From the NCBI RefSeq assembly GCF_027887165.1, contig NC_077229.1:110624994-110688993 (forward strand): a stretch of DNA of 64,000 nucleotides, in the 5' to 3' direction. Below are positions 12,090-25,089 of the stretch, piece by piece. This DNA is from Monodelphis domestica (lineage: Eukaryota > Chordata > Mammalia > Didelphimorphia > Didelphidae). Within the stretch, counting starts at the first letter, position 1; each line of letters begins with the position of its first letter. Position numbers and translations under genes: made by a program. Below the pieces are notes generated by a model. The model did no database searches, was not told where the DNA came from, and saw only the letters and a program-made list of their open reading frames with translations.

Positions 12090-13052
12090 TTTCCAGGAGG
12101 TATCAGTTTTCACTTTGACTCACATGGTCTAAGCGTGAGCCCATTTTTCACTATTCTCTGTATGTACTTGTAAGAGGATTTGCTCCCAGTTTAGGGGAAT
12201 AGTATCTATACTACCTTAGTACATGCATTTCTAAAAATTAATGATGTCTGGTTAATCGATGATAATCAGTAAGGAAACACACCAATGGGGGCTCATGAGC
12301 TAGAAACCTACCACCAGTTCTTTAAGATCCCTTAGCATTCTGAAGAGAAAGCTAGTAACTTCCCTCTAGGGGCCTAACCCGCCAGCTCCTATCTGTTCTC
12401 TGCCCTAGAAAGGAAGGTGACATGGGAGTTCAAAGCCTAGGGATCATGGTCAAGAGGATACTTCCCTCCCTTGACCCTTCATTCCTATTCAGTGACTGTT
12501 GTAAATAACACCCAGAAACTGGGTTATCCTTCACAGCTCTCTCCCCAAAGGAACACTCTAGGGACAGGATGCATTCTTCCCCTACTTCCAGGATGCCTCC
12601 ATCCCCTTTTCTATTTCCTGACAAGAGTACTGACCTCCAGCACCCAAACACTGGACTACTCCCAGGCAATAGGGAAAAGGAGAGGCTGGTTTTTTTTTCC
12701 TTCACATTAATCCTGAACCCCTTGACAAGAAATGGCTAGGTGGGAGAGTGCTGAAACCCCTCTACCCCTTGGCTCCATACCCCTTGTGATTATAGCAGCT
12801 TTCTAGCCAGACAACTAGGGAGTAAGGATGCCAGGCTCCCACCAAACCCAAGATGCTCGTCCCTAGCCAGACCATGCTAACTCTGTGTACAGCTTTTCTA
12901 GGTATATGCATTTTAAACCCACACTGCCACATTTATGTCCCCGCTCCAGTCAGATTCTTTCTTTAACATCTCTATATACTCTGCTTGGTTTTGCTTTAAA
13001 AAACTTCCTGATAAATAAACTTATTCAAATGGGAAAAAAATTAAAATAAAAT
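12090..13052. other. About 950 bp without a supported gene
   Basis: Two overlapping frames of 79 and 91 codons on opposite strands near 12430-12710 have no recognisable protein similarity. The right end ('aaacttcctgataaataaac', 12999-13019) has the look of a polyadenylation region. It may be the decayed end of a retroelement. Confidence 0.3.
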
Positions 13053-13065
13053 AAAACTTCCTGAG

Positions 13066-13274
13066 GGGGGCAGCTAGGTAGCTCAGTATATTGAAAGCCA
13101 GGACTAGAGACCAGAGGTCCTAGGTTCAAATCTGGCACTTCCTAGCTGTGTGACCCTGGGCAAGTCACTTAACCCCCATTGCTTAGCCCTTAACACTTTT
13201 CTGCCTTGGAACCAATACACAGTATTGATTCCAAGACAGAAAGTAAAAATATTAAAATAAATAAATAAAATAAA
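13066..13274 (+). repeat. Short marsupial tRNA-derived SINE with perfect target duplication
   Basis: Complete copy from 'ggggcagctaggtagctcag' to the tail and an (AAAT)n run. It is flanked by a perfect 13-bp repeat AAAACTTCCTGAG (13053-13065 and 13275-13287), which marks LINE-driven insertion. Confidence 0.93.
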
Positions 13275-14639
13275 AAAACTTCCTGAGACCCCCTCAGTCC
13301 TGTCTGGCCTCTCCCTGAGAGTGAGAGGAACATTGGCTCCTTTTCCAAAAGCTGAGGAAAGATGGGGAGGATTGGGAAAGAAAATGAGCTCTTGCTCATA
13401 TGTTAAAGGATACATAATGTTGGGGTAGGAGGGAAAAGCAGAAGAGGGTAGTGGGACAAAAGTTGGGTCACCTTAGGCAAAATTGTCTGTCCTTTGATTT
13501 CTCAAAGACATTTTCTTAAATGAATCCACCCTCTCACCACCCTGCACTTTAATGAGAATCACTCCATTTCCTTATGTCTATCTCTGTTTGTGTCCTTGTC
13601 CCAACAGGAATAAAAGTGATCAAGGTGATCTTACTAAGTGGAAAAAGCCCTTACCATTGAACATCAACACAACCAACCAAACCTGCTTTAAAAACTATTT
13701 ACATTTTAATTAATTTCAATGCATAAATTATCATGAGAATTTTTCAGTCACTTCCTTTAAGTCCTCATTAGGATTCTTTGTCCAATCATTCTTATTCATT
13801 TTCCTACTTTTATGTTCACAGTTTCTCTCTAATCCATTCTTTTTTTCACTTTTCTTTATTTCACAAACATCTTTCCAGATTTGTTTTCTTCATACTTGTC
13901 CATCTTTGCAGCAATATTCCATTACCTTAATATACTGTAATTTATTCAACCATCCCCCTACTGTGCAATATTTAAGTTGTGTTCCAGGGGTTATTTTTGT
14001 AATTGCTTATGATACTGATAAGAAAATCTTTGAACACATAGTTTATTGTCAGTTTTTGTTAACAAAACCATGCTTACCCTTCTCACTAGGTCTCTGTCTC
14101 CATATTCTTGTCTTATTACTGTCTCTCACTTTCTCTGTTTTCCTCAGTGTCTCCATTCTCAGTCTCTATGGTTTTATCTGATTTTTTCAATGAGTTGGAT
14201 AAAAACATAGGTGGCATGTATTTGTAGTTTCCAGGTAACCCGAAGCCAGGAGGTACAGATGATACATTAATGAACAGTCAGGATCCAAAAAGATTTTACT
14301 TGGCTTGAACTCTGGGCCATATCGAATAAGCTAAAATTTAATGGGCACATAATAAAAATCTTTAGATATACTGACTGTGATCCTGGGCAAATTACTTGAC
14401 CTCTCGTCACTTTAGGCAACCTCTCTGAAATTATAACGTGGAGAGAAGGTTGTGTCTCCATTGGTAAAAGCTGACTTATCAAAGGGTTTCTTATAGTACG
14501 TGATCTATGCCAATGAAATAAATAGCAGTCTTTAACCCTACAATAAAATCTTACAATTAATTCCAAAAAACTTCAAAAGTACACTCTAGAGAAGGTATGG
14601 CTAGATAAACATTTGTTTGAAAAAAAATTTGGAGATATT

Positions 14640-15100
14640 AAAGAATTAGAAGCTTAATAGAAATTAACAGTGTGATGTGGCATATAAGAAAGTCAAAATG
14701 ATTTTAGACTACATTAGGATTAGGTTGATGATAGGGTTTCTGTATGCTGCCCTGGTCAGAGCACAACTAGAGTATTCTATACAGTCCCAGTTGCCATATA
14801 TAAGAAAGGTATCAGCATGCTGGAGAGCACCCAGAGGACAACTAAGATGGCATGAGGTCTAGAGATAGTGTTCTACAAAGAACAGTTGAAGGAACTGGTG
14901 ATCTGTTAGCCCAGAGAAGACATAGAGGGAAAAATCATCTTCATCAATTTAAAGGATCATTATGTGGATGATGGATTAGACTGGCTCTGCTTAGCCCTAG
15001 AAGGCAGAAGAAAGAACATTAGGTTGAAGTGGCAAAGAATTTGTTCATCCCAATGTAAGGAAAAAAATGAGTTCAACTCCTAATGAGTTGAAGCATAATC
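14640..15100 (+). repeat. CR1/L3 LINE 3' fragment, sense
   Basis: The translation around 14740-14860 reads ALVRAQLEYSIQ, and 'gaggacaactaagatgg' and 'ggaactggtgatctg...agccc' follow. This is the conserved C-terminal end of CR1/L3 ORF2 running into its 3' UTR ('ctggctctgcttagccctagaaggcagaa'). Confidence 0.7.
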
Positions 15101-15411
15101 AGAAGTGATGTCTCTTTCCTCAGCCCTTAATAGCATTTTTTTTTGTATTTCTAAACTACTAATTCCATGACACCAGGGTTGCATTCCTCCCAGAACCTAG
15201 CATAGGACACTGCTCACAATAGGCACTTATTCAATGTTCCATAATATTGTTTTGTTGTATCAGAGCCATATAGTAAACTGGGAGTGATCTAGGTTGAAAT
15301 CTTATCTTTTAATCATATTTAACTGTGTGACTATAGGCAAGTCACAAACTCTTTTAGATTTAGTCTCCTCACCTATAAAGCAGAGTACTCAAATAATTAG
15401 TACTCAAAGTA

Positions 15412-15620
15412 GGGGGCAGCTAGATGACTTAGTAGATTGAGAGCCAGGCCCAGAGATAGGAGGTCCTGGGTTCAAATCTGATCTCAGACAATTCCTAGCT
15501 GTGTGACCCTGGGCAAGTCACTTAACCTTCATTGCCTAGCTCTTACTGCTCTTCTGCCTTGGAACCAATACACAATATTATTCTAAAATGGAAAAGAATG
15601 GTATTTTTTTAATTTAAAAA
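15412..15620 (+). repeat. Short marsupial tRNA-derived SINE
   Basis: Nearly complete sense copy: 'gggggcagctagatgactta', 'ggaggtcctgggttcaaatc', 'gtgaccctgggcaagtcac', then a degraded tail. Confidence 0.9.
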
Positions 15621-16094
15621 ATAATACCCAGAAAATACTTACCTCGTGGCATTATTATGTGGATAAAATGAGTAAGTGTGTTGTCCAGGTCTTTGACAGC
15701 ATTAAATCCCCATATAAATATGAGCTACATAAACATCTGATTTGTTACTGTAATTATTCTCAATTTTGTCCTTGACATAGTTAATTTATGCCCACCTTAT
15801 CTTTCTATCAGTTTAATTCCCTGAGGGTCAGGGACCCTGTTTCATTTATCTTCTTATGCCCTCTCCCCCCTACTGAATGGAAGCCCTTGAACATAGTAGG
15901 GACTTAAAGGATAGAATAAGATAACGAATGTAAAGGACTTTGTTAATCTTAAAGACACAGAAATGTCAGCTATTCAGCATCATTGTGGTAGTGAGTAGTC
16001 CTAGTCAAATTAAAAGCTTCATTGAAATTGACCTTTTGGCTATGGCTCCAGATTGCCATCTGTCAAAGGACCCATTATGATTAATAATAACTGA

Positions 16095-16330
16095 CTTTTA
16101 CATAGCACTTACCAGACACTGTGCTAAGCACATTACACTTTTCTCCTATCATCCTTGCAAGAATGCTGGAAGGGAGGGGCTATAATCATCCTTATTTTAC
16201 AGATGAGGAAATTCCCAGCAGAAAGAGATGAAGTGACTTGCCCAGAGTCACATAGCTAGCAACTATCTGAAGTCATATTTGAAATAAGACCCTCCCGATT
16301 CCAGGACTAGTGCTGCATCTGCAAGGCCAC
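16095..16330 (-). repeat. MIR-type SINE, antisense, near full length
   Basis: It carries the tail ('catagcacttaccagacactgtgctaag'), the core ('ttattttacagatgaggaaa', 'tgacttgcccagagtcacatagct') and part of the head in antisense order. A sense SINE fragment at about 16470-16569 abuts the L1 that follows. Confidence 0.85.
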
Positions 16331-16569
16331 TCGCAATGTCTTATATTTCACCAACATTTCCAGTCCAATCTCATCCTATCCTATCTATCCCTAGTGGCCA
16401 AGCTCCTATCTCAACCCCTATCCCAGAACCATTTTTCCTCTCTCTCACTGTTCCATCCAGAAGCAGTGGCATGAAGTAGATGGAAGGTAGGAGTTGAAGT
16501 CAGAAAGTTCTGTGGTTGAATTTTGCCTCATCTATTTACTAGCTGTGTGGCCCTGGATGAGTCATCTAA

Positions 16570-18606
16570 CTAGAGTATTTTTCCAGGATTAAAAAAATCA
16601 TGTTCTTTCCCTCCCCTCCTCTCAACCCCCTCCCATAGCCGACGCACAATTCCATTGGGTTTTATGTGTCATTGGTCAAGACTTATTTCCATGTTATTGA
16701 TATTTGCACTATGGTGATCATTTGGGGTCTATAACCCCACTCACATCCCCATTGGCCCATGTGATCAAGCAATTGTTTTTCTTCTGTGTTTCTGCTCCCA
16801 TAGATCTTCCTCTGAATCTGGATACTGTTCTTTCTCATAAGTCCTTCAGAATTATTCTGGGTCATTTCATTGCTACTCATAGAGAAGTCCATTATATTCG
16901 ATTGTACAATAGTGTATCAGTCTCTGTGTACAATGTTCTCCTGGTTCTGCTTCTTTTACTCTGCATCAGTTCCTAGAGGTCATTCCAGTTCACATGGAAT
17001 TCCTCCAGTTCATTGTTTCTTTGAGCACAATAGTATTCCATCACCAACAGATACCACAATTTGTTCAGCCATTCCCGAATCAAAGGGCATCCCCTCATTT
17101 TCTAATTTTTTGCCACCACAAACTTCACAGCTATGAATATTCTTGTACAAGTCTTTTTCCTTATCTCTTTGGGCTACAAACCCAGCAGTGCTATGGCTGG
17201 ATCAAAGGGTAGGCAATCTTTTAGCGCCCTTTGGGCATAGTTCCAAATTGCCTTCCAGAATGGTTGGATCAATTCACAAATCCATCAGCAATGCAGTAAT
17301 GTCCCAACTTTGCCACATCCCCTCCAACATTCATTACTTTCCTTTGATGTCATGTTAGCCAATCTGCTAGGTGTGAGGTGGTACCTCATAGTTGTTTTGA
17401 TTTGCATTTCTCTGATTATAAGAGAATTAGAACATTTTTTCATGTGTTTATTGATAGTTTTGATTTCTTTATCTGAAAATTGCCTATTCATGTCCCTTGC
17501 CCATTTATTGATTGGGGAATGGCTTGGGGTTTTTTTGGTAGAATTGATTTAGCTCTTTATAAATTTGAGTAATTAGACCTTTGTCAGAGTTTTTTGTTAT
17601 AAAGATTTTTCCCAATTTGTTGCTTCCCTTCTAATTTTAGTTGCATTGGTTTTGATTATACAAAACCTTTTTAATTTAATGTAATCAAAAATATTTATTT
17701 TACATTTTATAATTTTTTCTAACTCTTGCTTCATCTTAAAATCTTTCTTTCCCAAAGATCTGACAAGTATACTATTCTATGTTCACCTAATTTACTTATA
17801 GTTTCCTTCTTTATATTCAAGTAATTCACCCATTCTGAGTTTATCTTGGTGTAGGATGTGAGATATTGATCTAAACCTAATCTCTCCCATACTGTTTTCC
17901 AATTTTCCCAATAGTTTTTGTCAACTAGTGGATTTTTGTCCCCAAATCTGGGATCTTTGTGTTTATCATAGACTGTCTTGCTGAGGCCACTTACCCCAAG
18001 TCTATTCCACTGATCCTCACTTCTGTCTCTTAGCCAGTACCATATTGTTTTGATGACCACCACTTCTTTATAGTACAGTTTGAGGTCTGGTACTTATTGC
18101 CCACCTTCCTTCACATTTTTTTTCAATATTTCCCTGGATCTCCTTGATCTTTTGTTCTAGCTCATCCTACCCACAAGCAATTAATGTTTTTTCCCAATTA
18201 TTTAGATCTACTTTTAATTATGTGGATAATGTTTTGTAGTTGTGTTCAAATAGTTCTTGTGTTTGTCTTGGCAGATAGATTCCTAAGTATTTTATATTGT
18301 CTAGGATGATTTTAAATGGAATTTCTCTTTCTAACTCTTGCTACTGAAATGTGTTGGAAATATATAGAAATTCTGATGACTTATGTGGGTTTATTTTGTG
18401 ACCTGCAACTTTTCTAAAGTTGTTGATTACTTCCACTAGATTTTTGGTGGATTCTCTAGGATTCTTTAAGTAGACCATCATATCATCTGCAAAGAGTGAT
18501 AGCTTGGGCACCTCATTACCTATTTTAATACCTTCAATTTCTTTTTCTTCTCTAATTGCTACTGCTAGTGTTTCTAGTACAATGTTAAATAAAAGCGGTG
18601 ATAATG
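16570..18606 (-). mobile_element. L1 3' segment (ORF2 from the FADD motif onward, plus 3' UTR), part of a twin-primed L1
   Basis: Read on the minus strand this begins at [20 protein letters not shown], passes the reverse-transcriptase active site ([13 protein letters not shown]), continues through the ORF2 C-terminus and ends in an L1 3' UTR near 'ggaaaaatactcta'. Many stops interrupt the frame, so the copy is dead. The + strand segment 18607-20306 is the directly preceding part of the same element in opposite orientation. Confidence 0.85.
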
Positions 18607-20306
18607 TAAAGTAAAAGTAAAAATAGTTTTGTTTAAAAGAGATAGGGAAGGTAATTACATTCTGATAAAAGACAGTATAGACAATGAGGAAATATCAGTA
18701 ATCAACATGTATGCACCAAATTGTATAGCATCCAAATTTCTAAAGGAGAAACTAGTGGAGTTAAAGGAGGAAATACATAGTAAAACTATACTAGTGGGAG
18801 ACCTGAACCTTCCTCTATCAGATCCAAATAAATCAAACCAAAAAATAAATAAGAAATACTTAAGAGATGTGAATGAAATCTTAGAAAAATCAGAGTTAAT
18901 AGATATGTGGAGAAAAATAAATAGGAACAAAAAGGAATACACCTTCTTTTCAGCAGCACATGGTACATTCACAAAGATTGACCATGTACTAGGACATAAA
19001 AACATGGCAAACAAGTGTAAAAAAGCATAACTAATAAATGCAACCTTTTCAGATCAGAATGCTATAAAAGTAATAATTAGTAAGGGTACATGGAAAGCCA
19101 AATCAAAAATTAGAAATTAAATAATGATTCTCCAAAACCAGTTAGTTAAATAACAAATCATAGAAACAATTAATAATTTCATTGAAGAAAATGACAATGA
19201 TGAGACATCCTTTCAAAATCTATGGATCGCAGCCAAAGCAGTACTCGGGGGAAATTTATATCCTTGAGTTCATGTATTAACAAATTAATGAGGGAAGAAG
19301 TCAATGAATTGGGCATGCAAATCAAAAAACTTGAAAGGGAACAAATTAAAAATCCCCAGTTGAAAACTAAATTAGAGATCCCCAAAATTAAAGGAAAAAT
19401 TAATAAAATCAAAAGTGAAAGAACTATTGAATTAACAAATAAGACTAGAAACTGGTATTTTCAAAAAACAAATAAAAAAGACAAAGTATTGGTCAATTTA
19501 ATAAAAAAAAAAACAGGAAAGAAAATCAAATTAATAGCATCAAAGATGAAAAAAGGGAGCCCTCACCTCTAATGAAGAGGAATTAAAAACCATTTTGCCC
19601 AATTATATGGCAATAAATATGGCAGCCTAGGGGATATGGATGAATATTTACAAAAATATAAATTGCCTAGACTAACAGAGGAAGGAATAGAATAATTAAA
19701 TAATCCCATATCAGAAAAAGAAATTGAACAAGTCATCAAAGAACTCTGTAGGGCCTGATAGATTCACAAGTGAATTCTATCAAAAATCAACGAACAACTA
19801 ATCCCAATACTATACAAACTATTTGACATAATTTGCAAAGAAGGAGTTCTACCAAATTCCTTTTATGGCACAAATATGGTACTGATTCCAAAGCCAGGCA
19901 GGTCAAAAACAGAGAAAGAAAACTATAGACCAATCTCTTTAATGAACATAGATGCAAAAATCTTAAATAGAATACTAGCAAAAAGACTCCAGCAAGTGAT
20001 CATGAGAGTCATTCATTATGATCAGGAATGCAAGGTTTAATATTAGGAAAATCATCCACATAATTGACCATATATATCAATAAGCAAACCAACAAAAATC
20101 ACATGATTATCTCAACAGATGCAGGAAAAGCCTTTAACAAAATACAGCACTCATTCCTATTGGAAACACTAGAAAGCATAGGAATAGAAGGGCTGTTCCT
20201 AAGAATAATAAACAGCATTTATCTAAAACCATCAGTAAACATCATCTGCAATGGGGATAGATTAAGAGCATTCCCAGTAAGATCAGGAGTGAAACAAGGA
20301 TTCCCA
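18607..20306 (+). mobile_element. L1 ORF2 segment (endonuclease to RT motif before FADD), inverted part of the twin-primed L1
   Basis: The endonuclease part is clear at 18629-19030 (INMYAPN, LVGDLNLPLSD, GTFTKIDHVLGHK). Linker and RT blocks follow ([16 protein letters not shown] near 19920, STDAGKAFNKIQHSF near 20110, VRSGVKQGFP near 20290). It stops exactly where the neighbouring minus-strand segment begins in the protein (QG-P/PLSPLLF). Stops and frame breaks are frequent, so it encodes nothing functional. Confidence 0.85.
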
Positions 20307-21600
20307 GACTCCACATTAAAACCTGAACTGATAGGATAGTTCTTTGTCCTAACCAGGCAGCTTTGACCACAATCTCAAACTGAGCTCTAACCTCATGAAT
20401 TGTCTTAAAAACAAGTATTGAGTCACATGAAGGACTGAGTAGGAAAAATATGAATAAATGCTCAGCACTTACTCAGAGACTATTCATGATCTAAGAACAC
20501 CCAGACACCCTCTAAAAGGACAACAGGTATGATTCCCCCACAAGGTCTTAGCAATAGCTTCCCTTGTAAGAAAAAAAAAAAAACATTTCCCCTGAGCCAC
20601 CAGAACAAAAAATTTACACCCCAGAGCTGTATCCACCTCTGAGTTTACTGGCTTCAAACCTGGCTACAGAGCCGTGGGCTGGATCACCTCTGGCAAAAGC
20701 TAGCTCTCTGTTGCTAAGAAAAGATACTGAACTCCCAAGCAGTCATGACGCATAGAAATTGTTGATTGCAATGATTTTGTCTGTGGCAGGTCACTCAAGC
20801 TCACAACAGGAACAGAAAGGATTATTCTCTTTCTTGAAAGGGCTGAGAGTTCCAAAGGAGAAGGGCCCAGGAGCCCAAGATTCTGTGGAAGGGACACTGT
20901 CCATCAATTTCACAATTTCCCCCAGTAGAGCCAGCCATTCATCTGTGCTAACTCCTTCAGTTAATGACACCAATCTATCCACTGCACCATCTAGCTGCTA
21001 TTCTCTAAGAGGATGGAAGGACATGAAGAAACCTGAGGGGGTCCAGATATGGGAGCAATTTTTGGGGTGAGCTAAGAATAGCTGATCTTCCAAGATGATA
21101 GAGATGGGGTTTTAGGGAGAATGGTTACCTGAGAAAAGAGAGTAGATTAAGGCTGGACCTTGAAAAAAAGCTAATCATAGAATTCTATCTTCTCTGATGC
21201 ATCATTGTAGAATGGAGGACACCCTGAATTCTCACAGATTATGTCAGCAGAATACTAGTTCTGACTATACCTACAAAACTGCAAAGGTTTCAAGTATAGC
21301 AAAGATTTTGGATCCATTGTCTAGGATCTAAGCAGAATTAGACTCAAGAGTGGCTCTTCAGTAGAGGGCTGGCCAGTTGATAATTCTTTTATTTTTTTCA
21401 GCCACAATCAATCAATAGGACCATCCCCTAAGGTTTTAGGGAGAGTAACAAGTATGGCAATGGAAGGAATTCCCATGCTCATGAAATTATAAATCCCTGC
21501 AGTATTGCAATTAGAATCCCAGTGCTGGAAGGAACTTCAAGGGCCATTATATGCTCAAGCAAATAAGCTTTTTATGTAAGTTATTGTACTAAATGATGGG
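20307..21600. other. About 1.3 kb without a recognised gene
   Basis: AT-rich with an A-run at 20570-20583. Frames of 65-103 codons near 20700-21070 show no recognisable domain. A MIR-type tail word ('atgggg-atacaag') occurs near 21595-21650. Confidence 0.4.
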
Positions 21601-21689
21601 GATACAAGAACAAAAAAATGGGCTTGTCCTCAGGGAACTTATATTCTACCGGATCCCATCCAGGATATCTCACTGTCAGTCATTTCCCT

Positions 21690-22180
21690 GCTTTAAAAAT
21701 CCCTCTTAATGGGGAACACATTGCTTCTCAGAGGCAACTGATTGTTCCATGGAAAGAAAACTTTGAATAGTAAGATATTTTTCTATATGTCAGACTAAAA
21801 TTCAGTGTCCCTGTATTTCCTCCACCCAAGTTATTCTGCCTTCTGGGGACATGCCTAACTCATCTAATAACAGCCCCAGGAGAACCCTTCAGAGATTTAA
21901 AAATGTTGATCCTGCAATCTTCTTCCCTTGGAGTCTTCTCCAGGCTAAACATTCCTAGATCCATCTTTGGATAGAACAGGACTTTCAAGACCCTTGTCAT
22001 CCTATTTTCCTCCTTTGGACACAAAAAAGGAGACAAGCTTTAAAAGGATTAACAAAATCCTACTTCCTAGTACATCCAGATTCAGTATGATTTGTCAAAA
22101 CATGGTGTCCTGGACTGAAAATTTCTCTATGTTGTTAGATCAGAGTAGAGTGTGCAGAATCATTTCCTCCTTTGTTCTAG
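21690..22180 (-). repeat. CR1/L3 LINE fragment, antisense
   Basis: It contains 'cagaggcaactgattgttcc', 'cttctggggacatgcc', 'gtcttctccaggctaaacattcc' and 'atggtgtcctggactg', the antisense 3' region of CR1/L3 in order. A (TC)n-rich tract (22189-22265) follows. Confidence 0.75.
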
Positions 22181-22188
22181 ACACTATC

Positions 22189-22265
22189 TCTGTGTCTCTA
22201 GCTCTGTCTCTCTGTTTCTGTCTCTGTCTCACCTTCCCTCTCTCTCTCCCTCTCTCTTTCTCTCT
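22189..22265. repeat. (TC)n-rich simple repeat
   Basis: Pyrimidine-rich tract of mixed CT, CTGT and CCCT units on the + strand. Confidence 0.9.
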
Positions 22266-22886
22266 TTTATCTTTTCTTCCCTGCAAGGACAAAATCAAAT
22301 ACCTTCCTACAAATAAAGGAAGGCTTACCTCCATTTCTTAAAAATGTGTTAACCTTCCTTTTGACTTTATCCTTCATGACAATTGTGGTTAACTATTGCA
22401 TTGCTAACCTATGGGTTTCATTACTCAGATGGAGCTGAGAGTGGCCAAAAGGGAATTTCTGGTACAGGAGAGAAAGATTTTAATAACTGCAGTATTTTGA
22501 CAGAGCATGATTTTTTTTTTCTATCTGGAGACTTGGAACTGAAGAAAAGTGAATCTCTAATTCATTTTTTTTACAATTTCCCAAGACAGAAGGGACAGAT
22601 ACCATGATTTCTATCTAGGCAATGAGTTAGTTGATCTGGTTGAGATGTGAGATGGGGGACCTGTGACTGGTAATGGAGATTCAGTCTTTGCCATTTAACT
22701 TCCTATTGTTTTCCTCAATCAGTCTGGAAGGAAATCCATTCCTCTAAGATGAGAAGGAGGAGCCAAGGGAATGTCTGAAGAGAAAACAGAGCTTGGAGCC
22801 AAAGAAGTGAATGGGAAGAGTAGCTTGACCCATACAAGGGTAGGGATGTGTTTAAAAAGCAGTAACAAAATCCCATTCCCTAGTAC

Positions 22887-23477
22887 CAGGATGGTGAACC
22901 TTTTGGAGATAGGGTGCCTGGACCCCACTCCCAAGAGACTGAATGCCGTGTCCAATTCCCCCCCACCTCACTCCCCAGGGACCCCTTACCCCAGACAAGG
23001 GAGGGAAGAAGTGTTGCCACTGGGCTGTTGAGCAAAGGAATGGGTGATGAGAGGCACCTGTGTAGAGGGAGAGGAGAATGGCCCCAGCTCTCTGCTCCCC
23101 TCTAGCTATGGGTCACCCTGTGATGTATGCTCCCTTCCAACTTAAGCCCCTCTCCAATCTCACTATGGGAATCACCTTCACTACAGACACAACAAGCTTC
23201 CATCTACACCAAACCCTCATGTAGCATGTAGGCCCCCACTCAGCACATTACCCCAGACAGGGAAGGTAGGAAGTGCTCCCATTGAACTGATGGACAGAGA
23301 GGCCAGTAAAGTGAAGAATTTCCTCAGGCACAAGGAGAGGGGAAGGGGAACTGCTCTGCCTCTAGTGCCTCTGGATGGCTATCTAGTAACAAACTCTAGC
23401 GAATGACAGCAGGAATGCCCACAAAGAGGCCTCTGAGTGCCCTTTTTGGCACACATGCCATAGGTTCATCATCACTG
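22887..23477 (+). mobile_element. Non-autonomous hAT element, complete copy 2
   Basis: It starts CAGGATGGTGAACC and ends GGTTCATCATCACTG. The flanks CCCTAGTA (22878-22885) and TCCTAGCA (23478-23485) agree at 6 of 8 positions, both differences being transitions. The internal order of C-rich blocks is the same as at 9429-10050. It lies within antisense CR1/L3-derived DNA. Confidence 0.83.
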
Positions 23478-23649
23478 TCCTAGCACTTCCTAATGATAGA
23501 ACACCTTACTAGATAAATCACTGTTACATGCCTTAAACCTAACAAGACTAAGGGTAAATCTTTAAGTTGACATCCATCCACTGATCTTTGGCTGTATTTG
23601 GCTACTTTGACATCTACTTGGCAGTTCTATCATTAGAACTAAGAAATTC

Positions 23650-24110
23650 AGCCAACATTTCACAAACATCTCATTGCTCTGGACACAGAAGATATACTAG
23701 GTCTCAATTCTCCATTTTGCCCACAAAAATAGCATAAGCAACTTTGTCAAATGCATGCTAACATCCAACTATACCACATCTGGGCTACTCCTATGATCAA
23801 CCAGTCTATTTAATTTGGTGAGATTGTGAGCCAAGAAAACCACTGTGGTATTCCACTGGTACATGGACTCTCCAAGTGGTGACCCCAACACAATCAACCA
23901 GAGCCATGTTAGCCTACATGATGCTTTGTCATCACTAAATTTTCTTAAATCATTCAAAGATGAACATACTGCTCCATTACCAATGTTATCCAAAAAAAAG
24001 TCAAAAAATCCCATTTCATCCCCATGGGACCTTGTATTCTATCTACCTTATTTCAAATCTTCTTCACTCTTTTCTAAAGGAAAAGGCCTAAAAATGAATT
24101 AACAAATAAA
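23650..24110 (-). repeat. CR1/L3 LINE ORF2 fragment, antisense
   Basis: 'ctttgtcaaatgcatgctaacatccaa', 'accagtctatttaatttggtgag' and 'gccaagaaaacc' are antisense to a conserved RT-proximal block of CR1/L3 ORF2 (translated roughly KAFDKVA... upstream). It may be a deeper part of the same element as 21690-22180. Confidence 0.55.
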
Positions 24111-24164
24111 TATGGTTCTTTCCCTTTTAAATCTGAATCTCCATTGTGGAGAGAAAGCAGAATT

Positions 24165-24560
24165 TGAAGGCTTGCCTAAAACAAGCTGAACATCCCACCT
24201 GTCTTGAATACCTCCAATAATGGGAAATTCACTATCTTGTGAAACGATTCATCCTCTACAGAACATTTCTTGATTATTAGAGAGTTCTTTATATTGATCC
24301 AAAATCTCTCCTTGTAATTTCTTTCAAATGAACCATTTGGGGACCACACAAAACAGCTCCCTCTGCCTTCTGATAGCCCATCAAATATTTGAAAATAGCA
24401 TTCAAGAGTGCCTGAGTCTTCTCTTCTTTGTGTTCAATACGCCATGTTTCCTCCACTTGCCTTCTCAGGACATGGTTGTGAATCCTCTTCCCCATCCATC
24501 CAACCCTACTTTGAACAGCTTGTCAATGTCCCTAAAATTCTCCTTCCCCCCCTTCAGGAA
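24165..24560 (-). repeat. CR1/L3 LINE 3' fragment, antisense
   Basis: It contains 'gataatgggaaattcac', 'ctgccttctgatagccc...caaatatttga' and 'agtcttctcttctttgtg', the antisense CR1/L3 3' region again, as a separate copy from 21690-22180. Confidence 0.7.
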
Positions 24561-24935
24561 ATGGTCAATCCCACAGGGCCAATTCATGGGTCACTGGTTA
24601 AATGCTGATTTCCTCATGGGTTGATGGTACCTCTACAGAACTCCATGGAGAATGGGATATACTGATAATTGAGTAACAATTTAATCTACTTAGTCACTAA
24701 CTCCTCTCCCATTAGCTCCAATTAGTGCATCAGAGGGAACTAATGGGTATGCTAAGGACTAACTGCCTCCCAGGTTACTCAGCACTTTTATGTGTGGACA
24801 GTAAGGGTGGTATTTGAGGGTGTTTTCCTTTCACTTTAATTTGTGTGCATCAAAGCCCAAACTAGGGAAGACAGACTATTCTTCCCTGAGGCAACTGGAA
24901 TTTAAAGGCCCTTGCCAACAGGTAGAAATAAGAGA

Positions 24936-25089
24936 ACTGGGGGCAGCTGGGTGGCTCAGTGGATTGAGAGTCAGGCCTAGAGACGGGAGGTCCTAGGTTC
25001 AAATTTTACCTCAGACACTTCCCAGCTGTATGACCCTGGGCAAGTCACTTGACCCCCATTGCCTAAAAAGAAAAGAAAAGAAAAGAAAA
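24936..25089 (+). repeat. Short marsupial SINE lacking its usual tail, with (AAAAG)n
   Basis: It is a well-preserved head and core that stops after 'ccccattgcct' and ends in an (AAAAG)n run. It lacks the normal 3' tail, yet perfect 11-bp flanks GAAATAAGAGA (24925-24935 and 25090-25100) show that the tail-less form was itself inserted. Confidence 0.92.

Noticed and set aside
16683-17552. Several + and minus frames of 60-90 codons
   Set aside because: All lie in antisense L1 ORF2 C-terminus or its 3' UTR. None is a host gene.
18655-19014. 119-codon minus-strand frame
   Set aside because: Shadow of the L1 endonuclease coding sequence on the opposite strand.
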